From an uncultured Bacteroidales bacterium (lineage in GTDB: Bacteria; Bacteroidota; Bacteroidia; Bacteroidales; UBA932), in assembly GCA_905234285.1 (NCBI GenBank), contig CAJOHK010000005.1, positions 1-64,000 on the forward strand: 64,000 nucleotides of DNA, written 5' to 3'. Below are positions 41,664 to 51,648 of this stretch, piece by piece; positions within the stretch are counted from its first letter, which is position 1, and each line of letters opens with the position of its first letter. The notes below the pieces were generated by a model. It was not told the DNA's origin and did not search any database. It saw nothing but the letters and a program-made list of their open reading frames with translations. The position numbers and the translations under genes were made by a program.

Positions 41664-43040
41664 ATGACCGTTACCATGATCATTGAGCTGCTCATTGTTC
41701 TGGCAGCACTGTATGTGGGTTCCCGCTACGGATCCCTGGCGCTGGGTGCCATCAGCGGCATCGGCCTGGCCATCCTGGTTTTCGGCTTCGGCCTCAAACC
41801 CGGTACGCCTCCCACGGATGTTATCTACATCATCATCGCCGCGGTCACCTGCGCAGGCACGCTACAGGCCTCGGGCGGTATGGACTGGATGATCCAGATT
41901 GCCGAGAAGATGCTTCGCAAGCACCCGGAGCACATCACTTTCCTGGGTCCGCTGGTGACCTTCTTCCTTACTGTGCTGGTGGGTACCGGTCACGTGGTTT
42001 ACACCATCATGCCCATCATCTGCGACATAGCGCTCAAGAAGAATATCCGTCCGGAGCGTCCCTGCGGTGTGGCTTCCGTGGCTTCCCAGGTGGGTATCAC
42101 TTGTTCGCCCATTGCCGCGGCTGTGGTGGCCTTTGTGACCATCTCCAATGCCAATGGGTACATGGTTTCGATTCCCCAGGTGCTCATGGTTACCATCCCG
42201 GCCTGCCTCACTGGCCTCATGTGCGCCGCCGCCGCTTCTTACAAGCGCGGCAAGGACCTGGACAAGGACCCCGAGTTCCTCAAGAGGAAGGCCGATCCCG
42301 AAACCTTCCAGTTCATGTACGGTCATTCGGCCACTACCCTGGACAAGGAGATTTCCAAGGAAGCCAAGGCTTCTGTGTTTGTGTTCCTGGGTTCCCTGCT
42401 CATTATTGTGACCTTTGCTTTCTGCCAGATGATTCATGTGGAGGACGGCCAAACCCTGGCCAAGGCCATCAACCTGCCCAAGATGAACATCTGCATCCAG
42501 ATTATCATGCTCATGGCCGCCGCCTGCAACATCATGTTCTGCAAAGCCTCTCCCAAGAAAGCCGTGGCCGGCGCCGTGTGGCAGAGCGGTATGGTGGCTG
42601 TGGTGGCCATTTATGGCATTGCCTGGCTGGCCGATACCTACTTCGGCAACTATATGGACGAGATGAAGGTCATGCTCACCGACCTGGTGACCAACTACCC
42701 CTGGAGCATTGCGCTGGTGTTCTTCCTGGTGTCGGTGCTCATTAACTCCCAGGGTGCTGTGGTGGTGGCCATGCTGCCGTTGGCCTACGAACTGGGCATT
42801 GCAGGTCCCGTGCTCCTGGGTGTACTCCCCAGTGTATACGGTTACTTCTTTATCCCCAACTATCCCTCCGACATTGCCACGGTGAACTTTGACCGTTCTG
42901 GCACTACCGTCATCGGCAAGTATCTCTTGAACCACAGTTTCATGATGCCGGGCCTCATCAGCGTCATTGTGGCCACGATGGTAGGCTACCTCATGACCAA
43001 CGTGCTGTTTGCCGGCTATTTCGCCAGCTTTATCCAGTAA
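41664..43040 (+). CDS. Anaerobic C4-dicarboxylate transporter (Dcu family)
   Basis: 458 aa; GTGHVVYTIMPIICDIALKKNIRPERP, NYPSDIATVNFDRSGTTVIGKYLLNHSFMMPG. Confidence 0.92.
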   Translation: MTVTMIIELLIVLAALYVGSRYGSLALGAISGIGLAILVFGFGLKPGTPPTDVIYIIIAAVTCAGTLQASGGMDWMIQIAEKMLRKHPEHITFLGPLVTFFLTVLVGTGHVVYTIMPIICDIALKKNIRPERPCGVASVASQVGITCSPIAAAVVAFVTISNANGYMVSIPQVLMVTIPACLTGLMCAAAASYKRGKDLDKDPEFLKRKADPETFQFMYGHSATTLDKEISKEAKASVFVFLGSLLIIVTFAFCQMIHVEDGQTLAKAINLPKMNICIQIIMLMAAACNIMFCKASPKKAVAGAVWQSGMVAVVAIYGIAWLADTYFGNYMDEMKVMLTDLVTNYPWSIALVFFLVSVLINSQGAVVVAMLPLAYELGIAGPVLLGVLPSVYGYFFIPNYPSDIATVNFDRSGTTVIGKYLLNHSFMMPGLISVIVATMVGYLMTNVLFAGYFASFIQ

Positions 43041-43078
43041 GCGTGGCCCGCGGTCGCTTAACCTTCTGATTCACAGTT

Positions 43079-43127
43079 ATTTACAGAAATTCAGTCCGGC
43101 TATTTGCCGGACTGAATTTCTGTAAAT
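43079..43127. repeat. Hairpin repeat copy 2 (22-bp perfect stem ATTTACAGAAATTCAGTCCGGC, TATTT loop)
   Basis: Direct reading; between convergent dcu and tnaA 3' ends. Confidence 0.9.
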
Positions 43128-43170
43128 GGCTCTGTGATAATTACTTAGGTGAACGCCTGGCTGGGCGTGA

Positions 43171-44619
43171 TTACAACGAATCACCAAAGTCCTGGCGGAA
43201 CTTCTTTACCAGGTCTTCCTGCCAATAGCCAATTTCCTCCAATCGGCCAAAGAAGAAGCGCAGCACCTTTGGTTCTGATACCCACTGGAGACCGCCGATG
43301 AGTTCACGGTTGTCCCAGAGCCACTTTACGCGGTCGGCGCAGTACTTGACCTGTGACAAGGTAAACACGCGGCGGGGCATGGCCAGACGCAGGAGTTCCA
43401 GCTCGGCAAAGCGCTCGGTGCCATCGGGCTCACGCTGCTCGCTGAGGGTACCGCGCTCCATGCCACGGATACCGCCGGCAAGGTAGAGGGCCGCGCCCAC
43501 GGCGGCGGCAGGATATTGGTCGTGCGGGATACCAGGAACAATCTCCGAGCAGTTCAGGTGGGCACCCAGACCGCCAGCAGGTTTGATCACGGGTACGCCG
43601 TAATCGTCCAGTTCCTTTACCAAATAGGCAATGAATTCCGGCCCCTGACTGATGTATTCCATGTCCAGGGACTCGTACAGGCCCACGGCCATGGCTTCCA
43701 TGGAACGTACTTCCATGCCGCCATAGGTGAGGAATCCTTCATAGAGCGGCACAAACTCCATCATTTCGTCGGTGAACTTCTTGTTGTGGGCCGTGATGAT
43801 ACCGCCACGGGAGAAGCCCAGCTTACGGGCGCTGAAGTAGATGATGTCAAAGCGGTCTGCCAGGGTATGGTAGATCTCTTTGGTGGTCATGTACTTGCAG
43901 CGGGGCTCGCGGGTTTTCATGAAGTACACGTTGTCCTGCAGCAGGGAGGCATCCAGCACGCTCTTTACGCAGAACTCATGGCAGATATCGGTTACCGCCA
44001 GCATATTCTCCAGGCTTACCGGCTGGCCGCCGATAAGGTTGGTACCGGCCTCTACCCGTACAAAGGCAATCTTCTCAGGACCCAGGTCCTTGATGGTCTT
44101 GCGCAGAGCCTTGAGGTCGAAGTCTCCTTTGAAGGGATCGTCGCTCTGGGGGATGAGGCCTTTTTTGTCTACCAGCTCAATTACCTCGCCGCCCAGGCGC
44201 GTAATATGGGCCTTGGTGGTGGTGAAGTGGAAGTTCATGAGGGTGTACATGCCGGGCTTTACGTAGGCCTCGGCCAGGATGTTCTCGGCCGCACGGCCCT
44301 GGTGGGCGGGCAGCACATTCTCGGTACCAAAGACAGCCTTTACGGCTTCCTTGACACGGTTAAAGGTTTCGGAGCCAGCATAGGCGTCATCGGCAATGCT
44401 CATGGACGCCACTTGCTCGTCGGACATGCCGTTTACACCGGAGTCGGTGAGCATATCCATATAGATGTCCTTATTTTGAAGGAGGAACGTGTTGTTCCCT
44501 GCCTCTTGAATACGTTTGAGACGCTCTTCTACGGGGAGGAGCGAGAGTTTCTGGACGACGCGCACTTTGTGCATCTCCAGGGGGACCTGATTTTGGGGGT
44601 GGTAAAATTTGACTGCCAT
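43171..44619 (-). CDS. tnaA: Tryptophanase
   Basis: Start MAVKFYHPQNQVPLEMHKVRVVQK; NFHFTTTKAHI, PLP-lysine region YFSARKLGFSRGG. Confidence 0.88.
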   Translation of the reverse strand: MAVKFYHPQNQVPLEMHKVRVVQKLSLLPVEERLKRIQEAGNNTFLLQNKDIYMDMLTDSGVNGMSDEQVASMSIADDAYAGSETFNRVKEAVKAVFGTENVLPAHQGRAAENILAEAYVKPGMYTLMNFHFTTTKAHITRLGGEVIELVDKKGLIPQSDDPFKGDFDLKALRKTIKDLGPEKIAFVRVEAGTNLIGGQPVSLENMLAVTDICHEFCVKSVLDASLLQDNVYFMKTREPRCKYMTTKEIYHTLADRFDIIYFSARKLGFSRGGIITAHNKKFTDEMMEFVPLYEGFLTYGGMEVRSMEAMAVGLYESLDMEYISQGPEFIAYLVKELDDYGVPVIKPAGGLGAHLNCSEIVPGIPHDQYPAAAVGAALYLAGGIRGMERGTLSEQREPDGTERFAELELLRLAMPRRVFTLSQVKYCADRVKWLWDNRELIGGLQWVSEPKVLRFFFGRLEEIGYWQEDLVKKFRQDFGDSL

Positions 44620-44673
44620 AGCAATGGGGTTTGAACCGCTAAGATACAAAGTTTTTTTGGTATATTTGCATCC

Positions 44674-45354
44674 ATGCTGGGTACCATTGTCAATACAGGA
44701 TGCATTATTGTGGGCTCCCTTGTGGGAAGCCTCATCAAGAAAGGTTTGGGAGAGAAATACCAGACCGTTCTCTATTACGCTATGGGCCTGGCCGCCATGG
44801 CTCTGGGCTTCAATACCTTTGTGCAGAACATGCCCAAGAGCGAGTTTCCCGTGCTGTTTATCCTTAGCTTGGCGCTGGGCGGGATTATAGGAACCGCCCT
44901 GGATTTGGACGGCCGCACCAAGGCGCTCATCGCCAAACGCGGCGGCGAGGGGCTGGCCAGCGGACTTATCACCGCCTGCCTGCTGTTCTGCGTGGGCACT
45001 TTTTCCATTGTGGGTCCCATCTTGAGCGCCACCACGGGAGACAATACGTTCCTGTACACCAATGCCACGCTGGACCTCGTGACCTCCATGGTGTTTGCGG
45101 CTACCTACGGGATCGGCATTATTGTATCGGCCGCTGTGCTGTTTTGCTGGCAGGGTATGTTCTATTTGCTGGGCAAGCTCCTGGCTGGCTCGTTCCTCAT
45201 GCAAAGCACCCTGGTGAACGAACTTTCCATCGTGGGAGGCGTGCTCATTGTGGCTTCCGGCCTGTCCCTGCTCAATGTCAAAGACTGCAAACCCCTGAAT
45301 TACCTCCCCGCCCTGCTGGTTCCGGTCCTCTGGTTCCTAATCAAAGCCTTATAG
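44674..45354 (+). CDS. DUF554 family membrane protein
   Basis: 226 aa; MLGTIVNTGCIIVGSLVGSLIKKGL...CVGTFSIVGPI. Confidence 0.92.
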   Translation: MLGTIVNTGCIIVGSLVGSLIKKGLGEKYQTVLYYAMGLAAMALGFNTFVQNMPKSEFPVLFILSLALGGIIGTALDLDGRTKALIAKRGGEGLASGLITACLLFCVGTFSIVGPILSATTGDNTFLYTNATLDLVTSMVFAATYGIGIIVSAAVLFCWQGMFYLLGKLLAGSFLMQSTLVNELSIVGGVLIVASGLSLLNVKDCKPLNYLPALLVPVLWFLIKAL

Positions 45355-45391
45355 GTAATCACCCAGGTCATTGATGCTGAACCATTTACAA

Positions 45392-45424
45392 ATATTCAGT
45401 CCGGCAAATAGCCGGACTGAATAT
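45392..45424. repeat. Hairpin repeat copy 3 (ATATTCAGTCCGGC-AAATA-GCCGGACTGAATAT), inverted relative to copy 2
   Basis: Reverse complement aligns with copy 2 including loop and TGTAAATGG flank. Confidence 0.88.
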
Positions 45425-45538
45425 CTATATTCCGCTCAAAATCAATCAGTTAAGTGATCGGCAAAAGACAAAAAACCTTTCGGGATTTGGCCCTGCGGGC
45501 CACTTCCCTTCCCCTGCGGGGGGCTCATCACGAGCATA

Positions 45539-45654
45539 GCATGGACGCCAACCTGCGATGCAGGTCTGACATTCGTCATAAAGATAGGCTCTCAAGCAAG
45601 CTTGGAGCCTATCTTTATGCCAAACGCCACAGTCTCCGACCGTGGCGTCCATGC
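45539..45654. repeat. ~116-bp imperfect inverted repeat/multi-hairpin element adjacent to tRNA-Arg
   Basis: Outer 12-bp arms GCATGGACGCCA/TGGCGTCCATGC; inner 15-bp arms CATAAAGATAGGCTC/GAGCCTATCTTTATG; extra hairpins at 45551-45565 and 45624-45648. Confidence 0.85.
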
Positions 45655-45660
45655 CTTTTG

Positions 45661-45734
45661 TGATTCCGTCGGGATTCGAACCCGAGACCCACAGCTTAGA
45701 AGGCTGTTGCTCTATCCAGCTGAGCTACGGAACC
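45661..45734 (-). tRNA. tRNA-Arg (anticodon UCU)
   Basis: GGTTCCG acceptor, ACAGC-CTTCTAA-GCTGT anticodon arm, TCGGG-TTCGAAT-CCCGA T-arm. Confidence 0.95.
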
Positions 45735-45782
45735 ATCCGTTAAGGGCTGCAAAGTTAGTTATTTTTCCCGAAATGGCAAAAG

Positions 45783-46784
45783 TTACCTGGGACTCAGGGA
45801 AAGCAGCAACTGCGTCTCTTGCGTTACGGCATCGGAGAAGCCGTCATGTGCATCGGAGGCGGGGAAACTGTCTTCCAGGGTACCGTTTTCATGGTCTATG
45901 GACAGGCTCTCAATACCCACGGCCATTATTTTGTAGATATCGTCCATGGTGGGATAGACGTACACGAAGTTTTCGTCGTCCCGGGCCTGCAGCAGGCTGA
46001 TTACCGTTCCGTCCCTAAGGGTAAAGCGCACGCCGGCATCGTAGGGGATATGGTACTTCACCTGCTCTTTGGTGCCGATAGCAAAGGCCAGGTCCATGTC
46101 TTCTCCGTTGGTATTCTTATAATAGAGGTGCGAGAGGAGGATGTTGTAGTCGAAGTTGGTTCCGTGGGCCATGCGGGGATTGGCGTCGGTCATGACGCTG
46201 TTCTGGTTCTCGCTGTGGCTGGCCAGCGTGGCATCCAGGTCTATGGTCTGTTCCGAGGCTTTGAGAATGGCCTGGCAATGGTGGAGCAGCAGGTCTCCCA
46301 GCTCATTGTCGGCAAAATGCACCTGCAGGTAATCTTCCGGGTTCCATCCGGTAACAATGTCTATGCTCTTGATGCCTTTAACCATGGCTTCCATATCCTT
46401 GCTTTCGGCGGCATACTTGAGCCGGTTGAGGAAAGTGCCATCCTCCAGCCTGCGTTTGGTGGCCGAATCCGTGCCGATTTGCTCTACGCGCACAATCTTG
46501 CCGTTTTTGAGGGTGACGCCCATCTTGACGCCCTTGGGCACTACCGTGGCATTTTTCTCGATGAGGTTTACATAGAGCAGGTAGAGGGTGGAACCGTCGG
46601 GGAAGCCTGCCAGCTCTACCCGGATATCGGCCGGCGTGGTGCCCAGGCTGATGGATTCATAATCGGTAGAGATGTGCGTCATGCCGCCCGAACGGAAGTT
46701 GGTTCGGACCGACTGGGCCCCGGCCGAAAGGCTTAGCAGGATGGCGAGGGCAAAAAGGACCGTTCTTTTCATTGCTTCATTCAT
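45783..46784 (-). CDS. Secreted hypothetical protein
   Basis: MKRTVLFALAILLSLSAGAQ signal peptide; no family recognised. Confidence 0.6.
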   Translation of the reverse strand: MNEAMKRTVLFALAILLSLSAGAQSVRTNFRSGGMTHISTDYESISLGTTPADIRVELAGFPDGSTLYLLYVNLIEKNATVVPKGVKMGVTLKNGKIVRVEQIGTDSATKRRLEDGTFLNRLKYAAESKDMEAMVKGIKSIDIVTGWNPEDYLQVHFADNELGDLLLHHCQAILKASEQTIDLDATLASHSENQNSVMTDANPRMAHGTNFDYNILLSHLYYKNTNGEDMDLAFAIGTKEQVKYHIPYDAGVRFTLRDGTVISLLQARDDENFVYVYPTMDDIYKIMAVGIESLSIDHENGTLEDSFPASDAHDGFSDAVTQETQLLLSLSPR

Positions 46785-46856
46785 TGTGAATACAAATGTA
46801 CATAAAATCGCGAGAATTTGTGTACATTTGCATGTTTGAACTACCGTTTTGAGATG

Positions 46857-47723
46857 ATGAAGAAAGTCTTGTCTTATGTGCTTGCCGCCATGGCTGCCAT
46901 GCTATTGGCCGGCTCCTGCAAAAAAGACGCCCTCTATATCCAGATGACCGATCGCGTATGGGAGTATTCCTCGTCGGCCCAGTTTGCCCGTATTACCTTC
47001 TGCGGGGAAAACAATGCCAGCGTACTCCAGACCAATCTTAGCACCGGCTATACCCAGGCCTACAATGGATCTTATACCACCGACGGCCATTCCGTAGACA
47101 TACTAAGTGAAACCAACACCCATCTGGTGCGCACCTTCTCCCATCTCAAGCATTCCACCACCAACAAGAACCTCACAGAGTTGCAGCCCCAGTCCTGGTC
47201 CTCGCTCAACAAGAGCGTCTGGACAACCATCGTGGACGGGAATGTCTATCTTGCCTTTTTTAACAAATACGGCAAGTGCGTACAGGGTTTATACCGCAAT
47301 ATTATCCAAAAGGAAGGGTATCCGTTTGGTTGGGAGTGGTCTCTCCAGGATTATTCCCTAAACGGGAGTTCCGTCAGCTGCAAGGGGACTACGGGCATTT
47401 TGTATAAGGATGTCATGCGTCTGCCCAAATATGGTGTCCTGTGCAGTGCTTTCCCTGTAGAGGAAACAGCCACTTCGTCTTTGGAGGGAACCCTCTGGAC
47501 CCTGGAGAGTACGGGTTATCCCGGCGTTTTCATCTTCAACTCGGCCAGTCATTTTACGCGCGTCATCATTATGTCCCCGCTCATTTGGGAAGTGAAGAAC
47601 GGCACCTATTCCATAGAGACCGATGGCATCCATCTCCAGCTGGCCGAATTAAAAGAAACCTGCCCCATTACGGAAGGCAGGTTCACATTCTTGAATAAGA
47701 CCTATGTCTTGGTAAAAGACTAA
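46857..47723 (+). CDS. Lipoprotein of unknown function
   Basis: MKKVLSYVLAAMAAMLLAGSC lipobox; TACATTTG box upstream (46823-46830). Confidence 0.65.
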   Translation: MKKVLSYVLAAMAAMLLAGSCKKDALYIQMTDRVWEYSSSAQFARITFCGENNASVLQTNLSTGYTQAYNGSYTTDGHSVDILSETNTHLVRTFSHLKHSTTNKNLTELQPQSWSSLNKSVWTTIVDGNVYLAFFNKYGKCVQGLYRNIIQKEGYPFGWEWSLQDYSLNGSSVSCKGTTGILYKDVMRLPKYGVLCSAFPVEETATSSLEGTLWTLESTGYPGVFIFNSASHFTRVIIMSPLIWEVKNGTYSIETDGIHLQLAELKETCPITEGRFTFLNKTYVLVKD

Positions 47724-48859
47724 GCGGCTTTTTCTTCCTCTTCTTTTTTGAACATGGCTTTAACCTTGGGAAGGTATTCCTTGCCCAGGACGATGCCGCA
47801 TCCCAGAATCACGCCAAAGAAAGTCCATACGAAGAGCGTCTTGGCCCGGCTGTTGGAAGGCTGGCGAGGAACGGTGATGGGCTGGATGACGGCGAGGACA
47901 GGCGTGTCCCGCTTTACCTGCATTTTAACCTGCTCCAGCTGCTTGGCCATCTCGGCGTAGATGGAACTGGATACCGTATACTTGGTCTGGATGCGCTCCT
48001 GCTCAATGAGGGAGCGGGAAGTGGGCATGTTCTTGGAACGGTCCCGCACGGTGGCCAGCTGGGTCTGATAGGCCTCGGTTTCGGCCTTGATTTCGTTGTA
48101 GCGGGCCTGAACATAGTCCAGCTGTTGCTTGGCTTTCTCTGTGCGGAAGCGGGTAACTTCTGTTTGCAGCAACTGCTGGGCCTTGAGGGCCAGTTCGGCC
48201 GTCATGACGGGCTCTGAGCCGATGACGGTGAGGGTGAGGTATCCTTCCTTTTTGTCTACGGCGAGGGAAACGCTGTGGGCGATGCTCTTAATGAGCTTGT
48301 CCTCATCCTTGGTAAGGACCAGGGGCTTGGGTGAATTGTCTCCTTCTTTGGAAACCACAATATCTGTCTCCGGCTTTTCCTTGCGCAGGGCGTTCAGGAT
48401 GGTGAACGGCAGGCCGATGGTATACTTCATCACCTTGCTCATGACGGAAGGCTTAGCGTATTCCTTGGCGTAGGTATAGATGCTCACCGCGGTGTCGGCC
48501 TTCTCAAAGTGGAGTGGCGTATAAAGCAGCTCCAGGCGATAGGGGACGCTGTTCACGATTTGCGGATAAACCAGCGGGGACAGATCGGAGCTTGACAGAT
48601 TGGTGGCGCCGATGTCAAAGCCGGCCAGGGAGGCCAGGCTGGAGAGGGAAGAGTTGGACCGGGAGCCCACCTGGGGCACCATGACACTGCTCACCGTGTA
48701 GGTGCGCTTCATGGTGATTGCGGCAAAAAGACCCAGCACTATGAAAACGCAGGTGCAGATGATGATGGTCTTGCGGCCGTCCCAAAGGCTCTTGACAAGG
48801 GCGATGATGTCCAGCCCTTCTTCCTCTTCGGGGTACTGATAGTTGCGGTTCTCTTCCAT
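47720..48859 (-). CDS. Wzz/chain-length determinant-like protein
   Basis: 379 aa, N- and C-terminal TM helices, coiled coil, EEGLDIIALVKSLWDGRKTII start. Confidence 0.88.
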   Translation of the reverse strand: MEENRNYQYPEEEEGLDIIALVKSLWDGRKTIIICTCVFIVLGLFAAITMKRTYTVSSVMVPQVGSRSNSSLSSLASLAGFDIGATNLSSSDLSPLVYPQIVNSVPYRLELLYTPLHFEKADTAVSIYTYAKEYAKPSVMSKVMKYTIGLPFTILNALRKEKPETDIVVSKEGDNSPKPLVLTKDEDKLIKSIAHSVSLAVDKKEGYLTLTVIGSEPVMTAELALKAQQLLQTEVTRFRTEKAKQQLDYVQARYNEIKAETEAYQTQLATVRDRSKNMPTSRSLIEQERIQTKYTVSSSIYAEMAKQLEQVKMQVKRDTPVLAVIQPITVPRQPSNSRAKTLFVWTFFGVILGCGIVLGKEYLPKVKAMFKKEEEEKAA

Positions 48860-48860
48860 G

Positions 48861-51560
48861 TTAATTGAGTCTTTCGATGAGCAGGATCATGGACACGATG
48901 GAGGTGAGGGCGCTCAGGGAACCTGCGGCGATTCTATCCCACTCAATCTTTTCCTTAGGCTTCTCGCTCTTTTCTATCTTCTTTTGGTCCATGGACAGGG
49001 TAATGACACAGTCGGGCGTCACCTTAGGATAGAAACGCATCCACAGGAATTTGGAGGTGCTTTTGCTCTCGTTGTTGGGAGTGGTCACTGTCACGCTATT
49101 GCGGTCGGCAAACTTATGGAAGCCGCCGGCGCAGTGCTTGATGTACCATTTGGCACTGTGAGGTCCCTGGTAAACGATGGTTTTTTGTACCGACGAATAA
49201 TCTTCCGGCACGTACTGGGCCATGCGGGTGCCCATTTCGAAAATGGTCACGGTATTCTCCAGACGCGTCACATTGATAACGTCGCCGTCCATGAGGATGG
49301 GATCATAACGGGTGTTGCCGCTGTGGCGCCTGGCTTCCTTGAGGTTGATGCCGATGCTGCCGCGTCCTTTGAAGGTACGGAACAGGGTGCTGTTGGGGTT
49401 GGCATCGTCCAGCAGCCCGCCGGCCATCTTGATAATCTCGGACAGCTGCGTGCGGCCGTCTTCCAGGACATAAACGCCCGGATACTTCACGCGGCCATTC
49501 AGCTCTACGGTGCGGCCCTGGGTAAAGTTGGGCGTGAGGCGCACCACAATGTGGTCGTAGGGGTGCAGCTGGAAATCTCCGTTTACAGGATAGTAGTTCT
49601 CGTCTACCGCCAGCGTAATGGTGTCGAACTTTACCTCGTCCTTTTTGGATACAGACATGCGGAACACCTGTACGTTATCAAAGGAAGCGCCCAGTTCAAA
49701 GCCGCCGGCCATAGTAAGGAGGTCGTGAACGGTGAGCGAAGTGTCAAAGGCAGTTTTCACAGGGTTCTTGACGGCGCCGCTTACCCTGATTTCGCCGATA
49801 TTGGTGTAGGTGCTGTTGTCGTAGACGTTGAGGTCGTCACCGGGCTGCAGGAGCACATCGGATTCTTTCTCCAGATTAACGGCAATGTACTGCATCTTGT
49901 CCGGGTTGGTGATGTCCTTCCTGAAGATGTAGGCAACGGGGTATACGCTGGGCTTGAGGCCGCCGGCATACTCGATGGCCTGGCCTACGGTCATGCGGTC
50001 ATTCACGCCGAACTCGCGGGAGAAAGGCTTGCGGACCTGTCCGTTTACCGACAAGGTGGCCACGTCACTGTAACTGGCCAGTTCCAGGATGGTTACCAGG
50101 TCTTTGGCTTCCAGGGTGAAGTCCGGGTTGCCGCCAACGCCGGGGAAGGGAACGGTGAGCACCTCTACGGTCTGGTCCGGTTTGGTGCGCTCTACAAACA
50201 GATAGTCGGTGCGGGCGGTGTAGCGGGGTTTGGCAATGTCCAGCAGGTTCTTCAGGCTGCGGTTATTGGCCAGGTTGAAGCGGCCGCCGAAGTAAACATC
50301 GCCATCTACGTCTACGTATTCCTCTACGGGGACATGGGACCGTTTGATGCGCACGGAGTCGCCGGGAGCCAGGGGAACAATCTGGCCGCCTTCCAGGACA
50401 TTGTGCAGGTTATACTCCAGCAATTCCGGGAATCCATTCTTATAGCGCTGGATTTGCAGGTAATCTGTATAGGCGTCATCGGTGAGGCCGCCGGCATACT
50501 CGAGGAGGTCTTTGAGGTCTTCCCCGTCCAGGAGTTCATAGCTCATGGGGCGCCGTACGGCTCCCTGGATGGCAACTACCTTGGTGGCCATGGGAACAAA
50601 GATGACATCGTTGTTCTGGATGTCGTAGTAGGAACCGTCGGTGGGGTTCTTCATGTATTTGTACAGGTCCAGGGCGCGGGTTTTGCCGGCGCGGGAAAGC
50701 TGGATGTTACGCACTGAGCCCTTTTCTGTAGGGCCACCGGCGGCCGACAGGGCGTTGAAGGCCGTGTTGAGGGCGCTGATGGTAAAGCCGCCCTGTACGC
50801 CCACCTCACCGTAGATGTTTACAGTAAGGGTGCGGGCCGTGCTGATGGTGACGGCAATCTGGTCGGGTCTGAAGGAATAGTGCTGAGCCAACTTGGTGCG
50901 GATGGCCTGGCGTCCCTGGGCCAGGGTAAGGCCTTTGAGGAAAATCTTGGTGGCGCCGGTGGGCTGGATAGAGCCGTCCGGGCTGATGCGCTGATGAATC
51001 TCGGTTTGTGACGAGCCGAAGATGGAGATGTGCACTTCGTCGCCTTCGGCCAGGATGTAAGTGTCCGGGGCCTGGGCGCCGTCCGTGGTACGGAAGACAT
51101 CCAGCGACTTGCCGGTGAAGAAGGAGTGCCCGTAAATGTCGTTACCGGCAGTAGGGGATACATTATTCTGGGCCAGTGTTTTTTCCAGGGCCTGCTCTGC
51201 GGCAGATTCTCCCTCGGTGGTCTGGGCAAAGTCGGACGGTGTTACCGTGGGAGCTACAACGGGGGCGTCAAAATTTCCCTGGCCCACGGCGGTGCTGTCG
51301 GCACCCATCTTATTCTGGCCATTTTTCTCGGCCTGCATCTTATTGATGATGGTCATTACGCGTCCCTGGTAGTTGGCGTACTCGGACGGTGGAATAACGT
51401 CTACGTTAATGCCTTCCTGCATGAGTCGGGCGCGGACCTCGGTCTCGGTGAGGCCTCTCTTCTCCAATTCTGCGCGGGCCATGGACAGCATGGTGGCAGA
51501 CTGGGCGAAGGCCACAACGGAGAGGAGGCATAGTGCTAAAACAGTGAGAAACTTCTTCAT
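48861..51560 (-). CDS. SLBB-domain polysaccharide export (Wza-like) outer membrane protein
   Basis: ~899 aa; DTYILAEGDEVHISIFGSSQTEIHQRISPDGSIQPTGATKIFLKGLTLAQ, repeated SLBB motifs. Confidence 0.9.
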   Translation of the reverse strand: MKKFLTVLALCLLSVVAFAQSATMLSMARAELEKRGLTETEVRARLMQEGINVDVIPPSEYANYQGRVMTIINKMQAEKNGQNKMGADSTAVGQGNFDAPVVAPTVTPSDFAQTTEGESAAEQALEKTLAQNNVSPTAGNDIYGHSFFTGKSLDVFRTTDGAQAPDTYILAEGDEVHISIFGSSQTEIHQRISPDGSIQPTGATKIFLKGLTLAQGRQAIRTKLAQHYSFRPDQIAVTISTARTLTVNIYGEVGVQGGFTISALNTAFNALSAAGGPTEKGSVRNIQLSRAGKTRALDLYKYMKNPTDGSYYDIQNNDVIFVPMATKVVAIQGAVRRPMSYELLDGEDLKDLLEYAGGLTDDAYTDYLQIQRYKNGFPELLEYNLHNVLEGGQIVPLAPGDSVRIKRSHVPVEEYVDVDGDVYFGGRFNLANNRSLKNLLDIAKPRYTARTDYLFVERTKPDQTVEVLTVPFPGVGGNPDFTLEAKDLVTILELASYSDVATLSVNGQVRKPFSREFGVNDRMTVGQAIEYAGGLKPSVYPVAYIFRKDITNPDKMQYIAVNLEKESDVLLQPGDDLNVYDNSTYTNIGEIRVSGAVKNPVKTAFDTSLTVHDLLTMAGGFELGASFDNVQVFRMSVSKKDEVKFDTITLAVDENYYPVNGDFQLHPYDHIVVRLTPNFTQGRTVELNGRVKYPGVYVLEDGRTQLSEIIKMAGGLLDDANPNSTLFRTFKGRGSIGINLKEARRHSGNTRYDPILMDGDVINVTRLENTVTIFEMGTRMAQYVPEDYSSVQKTIVYQGPHSAKWYIKHCAGGFHKFADRNSVTVTTPNNESKSTSKFLWMRFYPKVTPDCVITLSMDQKKIEKSEKPKEKIEWDRIAAGSLSALTSIVSMILLIERLN

Positions 51561-51648
51561 ATCTGTTGGCAATTTTTAATGCGTATTTGGGAATTTAAGC
51601 CTACAAATTTACAATTTTTTCTCTATATTTGCGTGTTAAGCCAAACAA

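Noticed and set aside
43171-45204. 677 aa extended tryptophanase ORF overlapping DUF554
   Set aside because: The N-terminal ~195 residues are antisense to DUF554; the tryptophanase-like sequence begins at the ATG at 44619.
45446-45663. Two small opposing ORFs (45446-45652 minus, 45454-45663 plus) near tRNA-Arg
   Set aside because: Their similar peptides (MDA...HKDRL) are explained by the inverted repeat arms; no sign of true coding.
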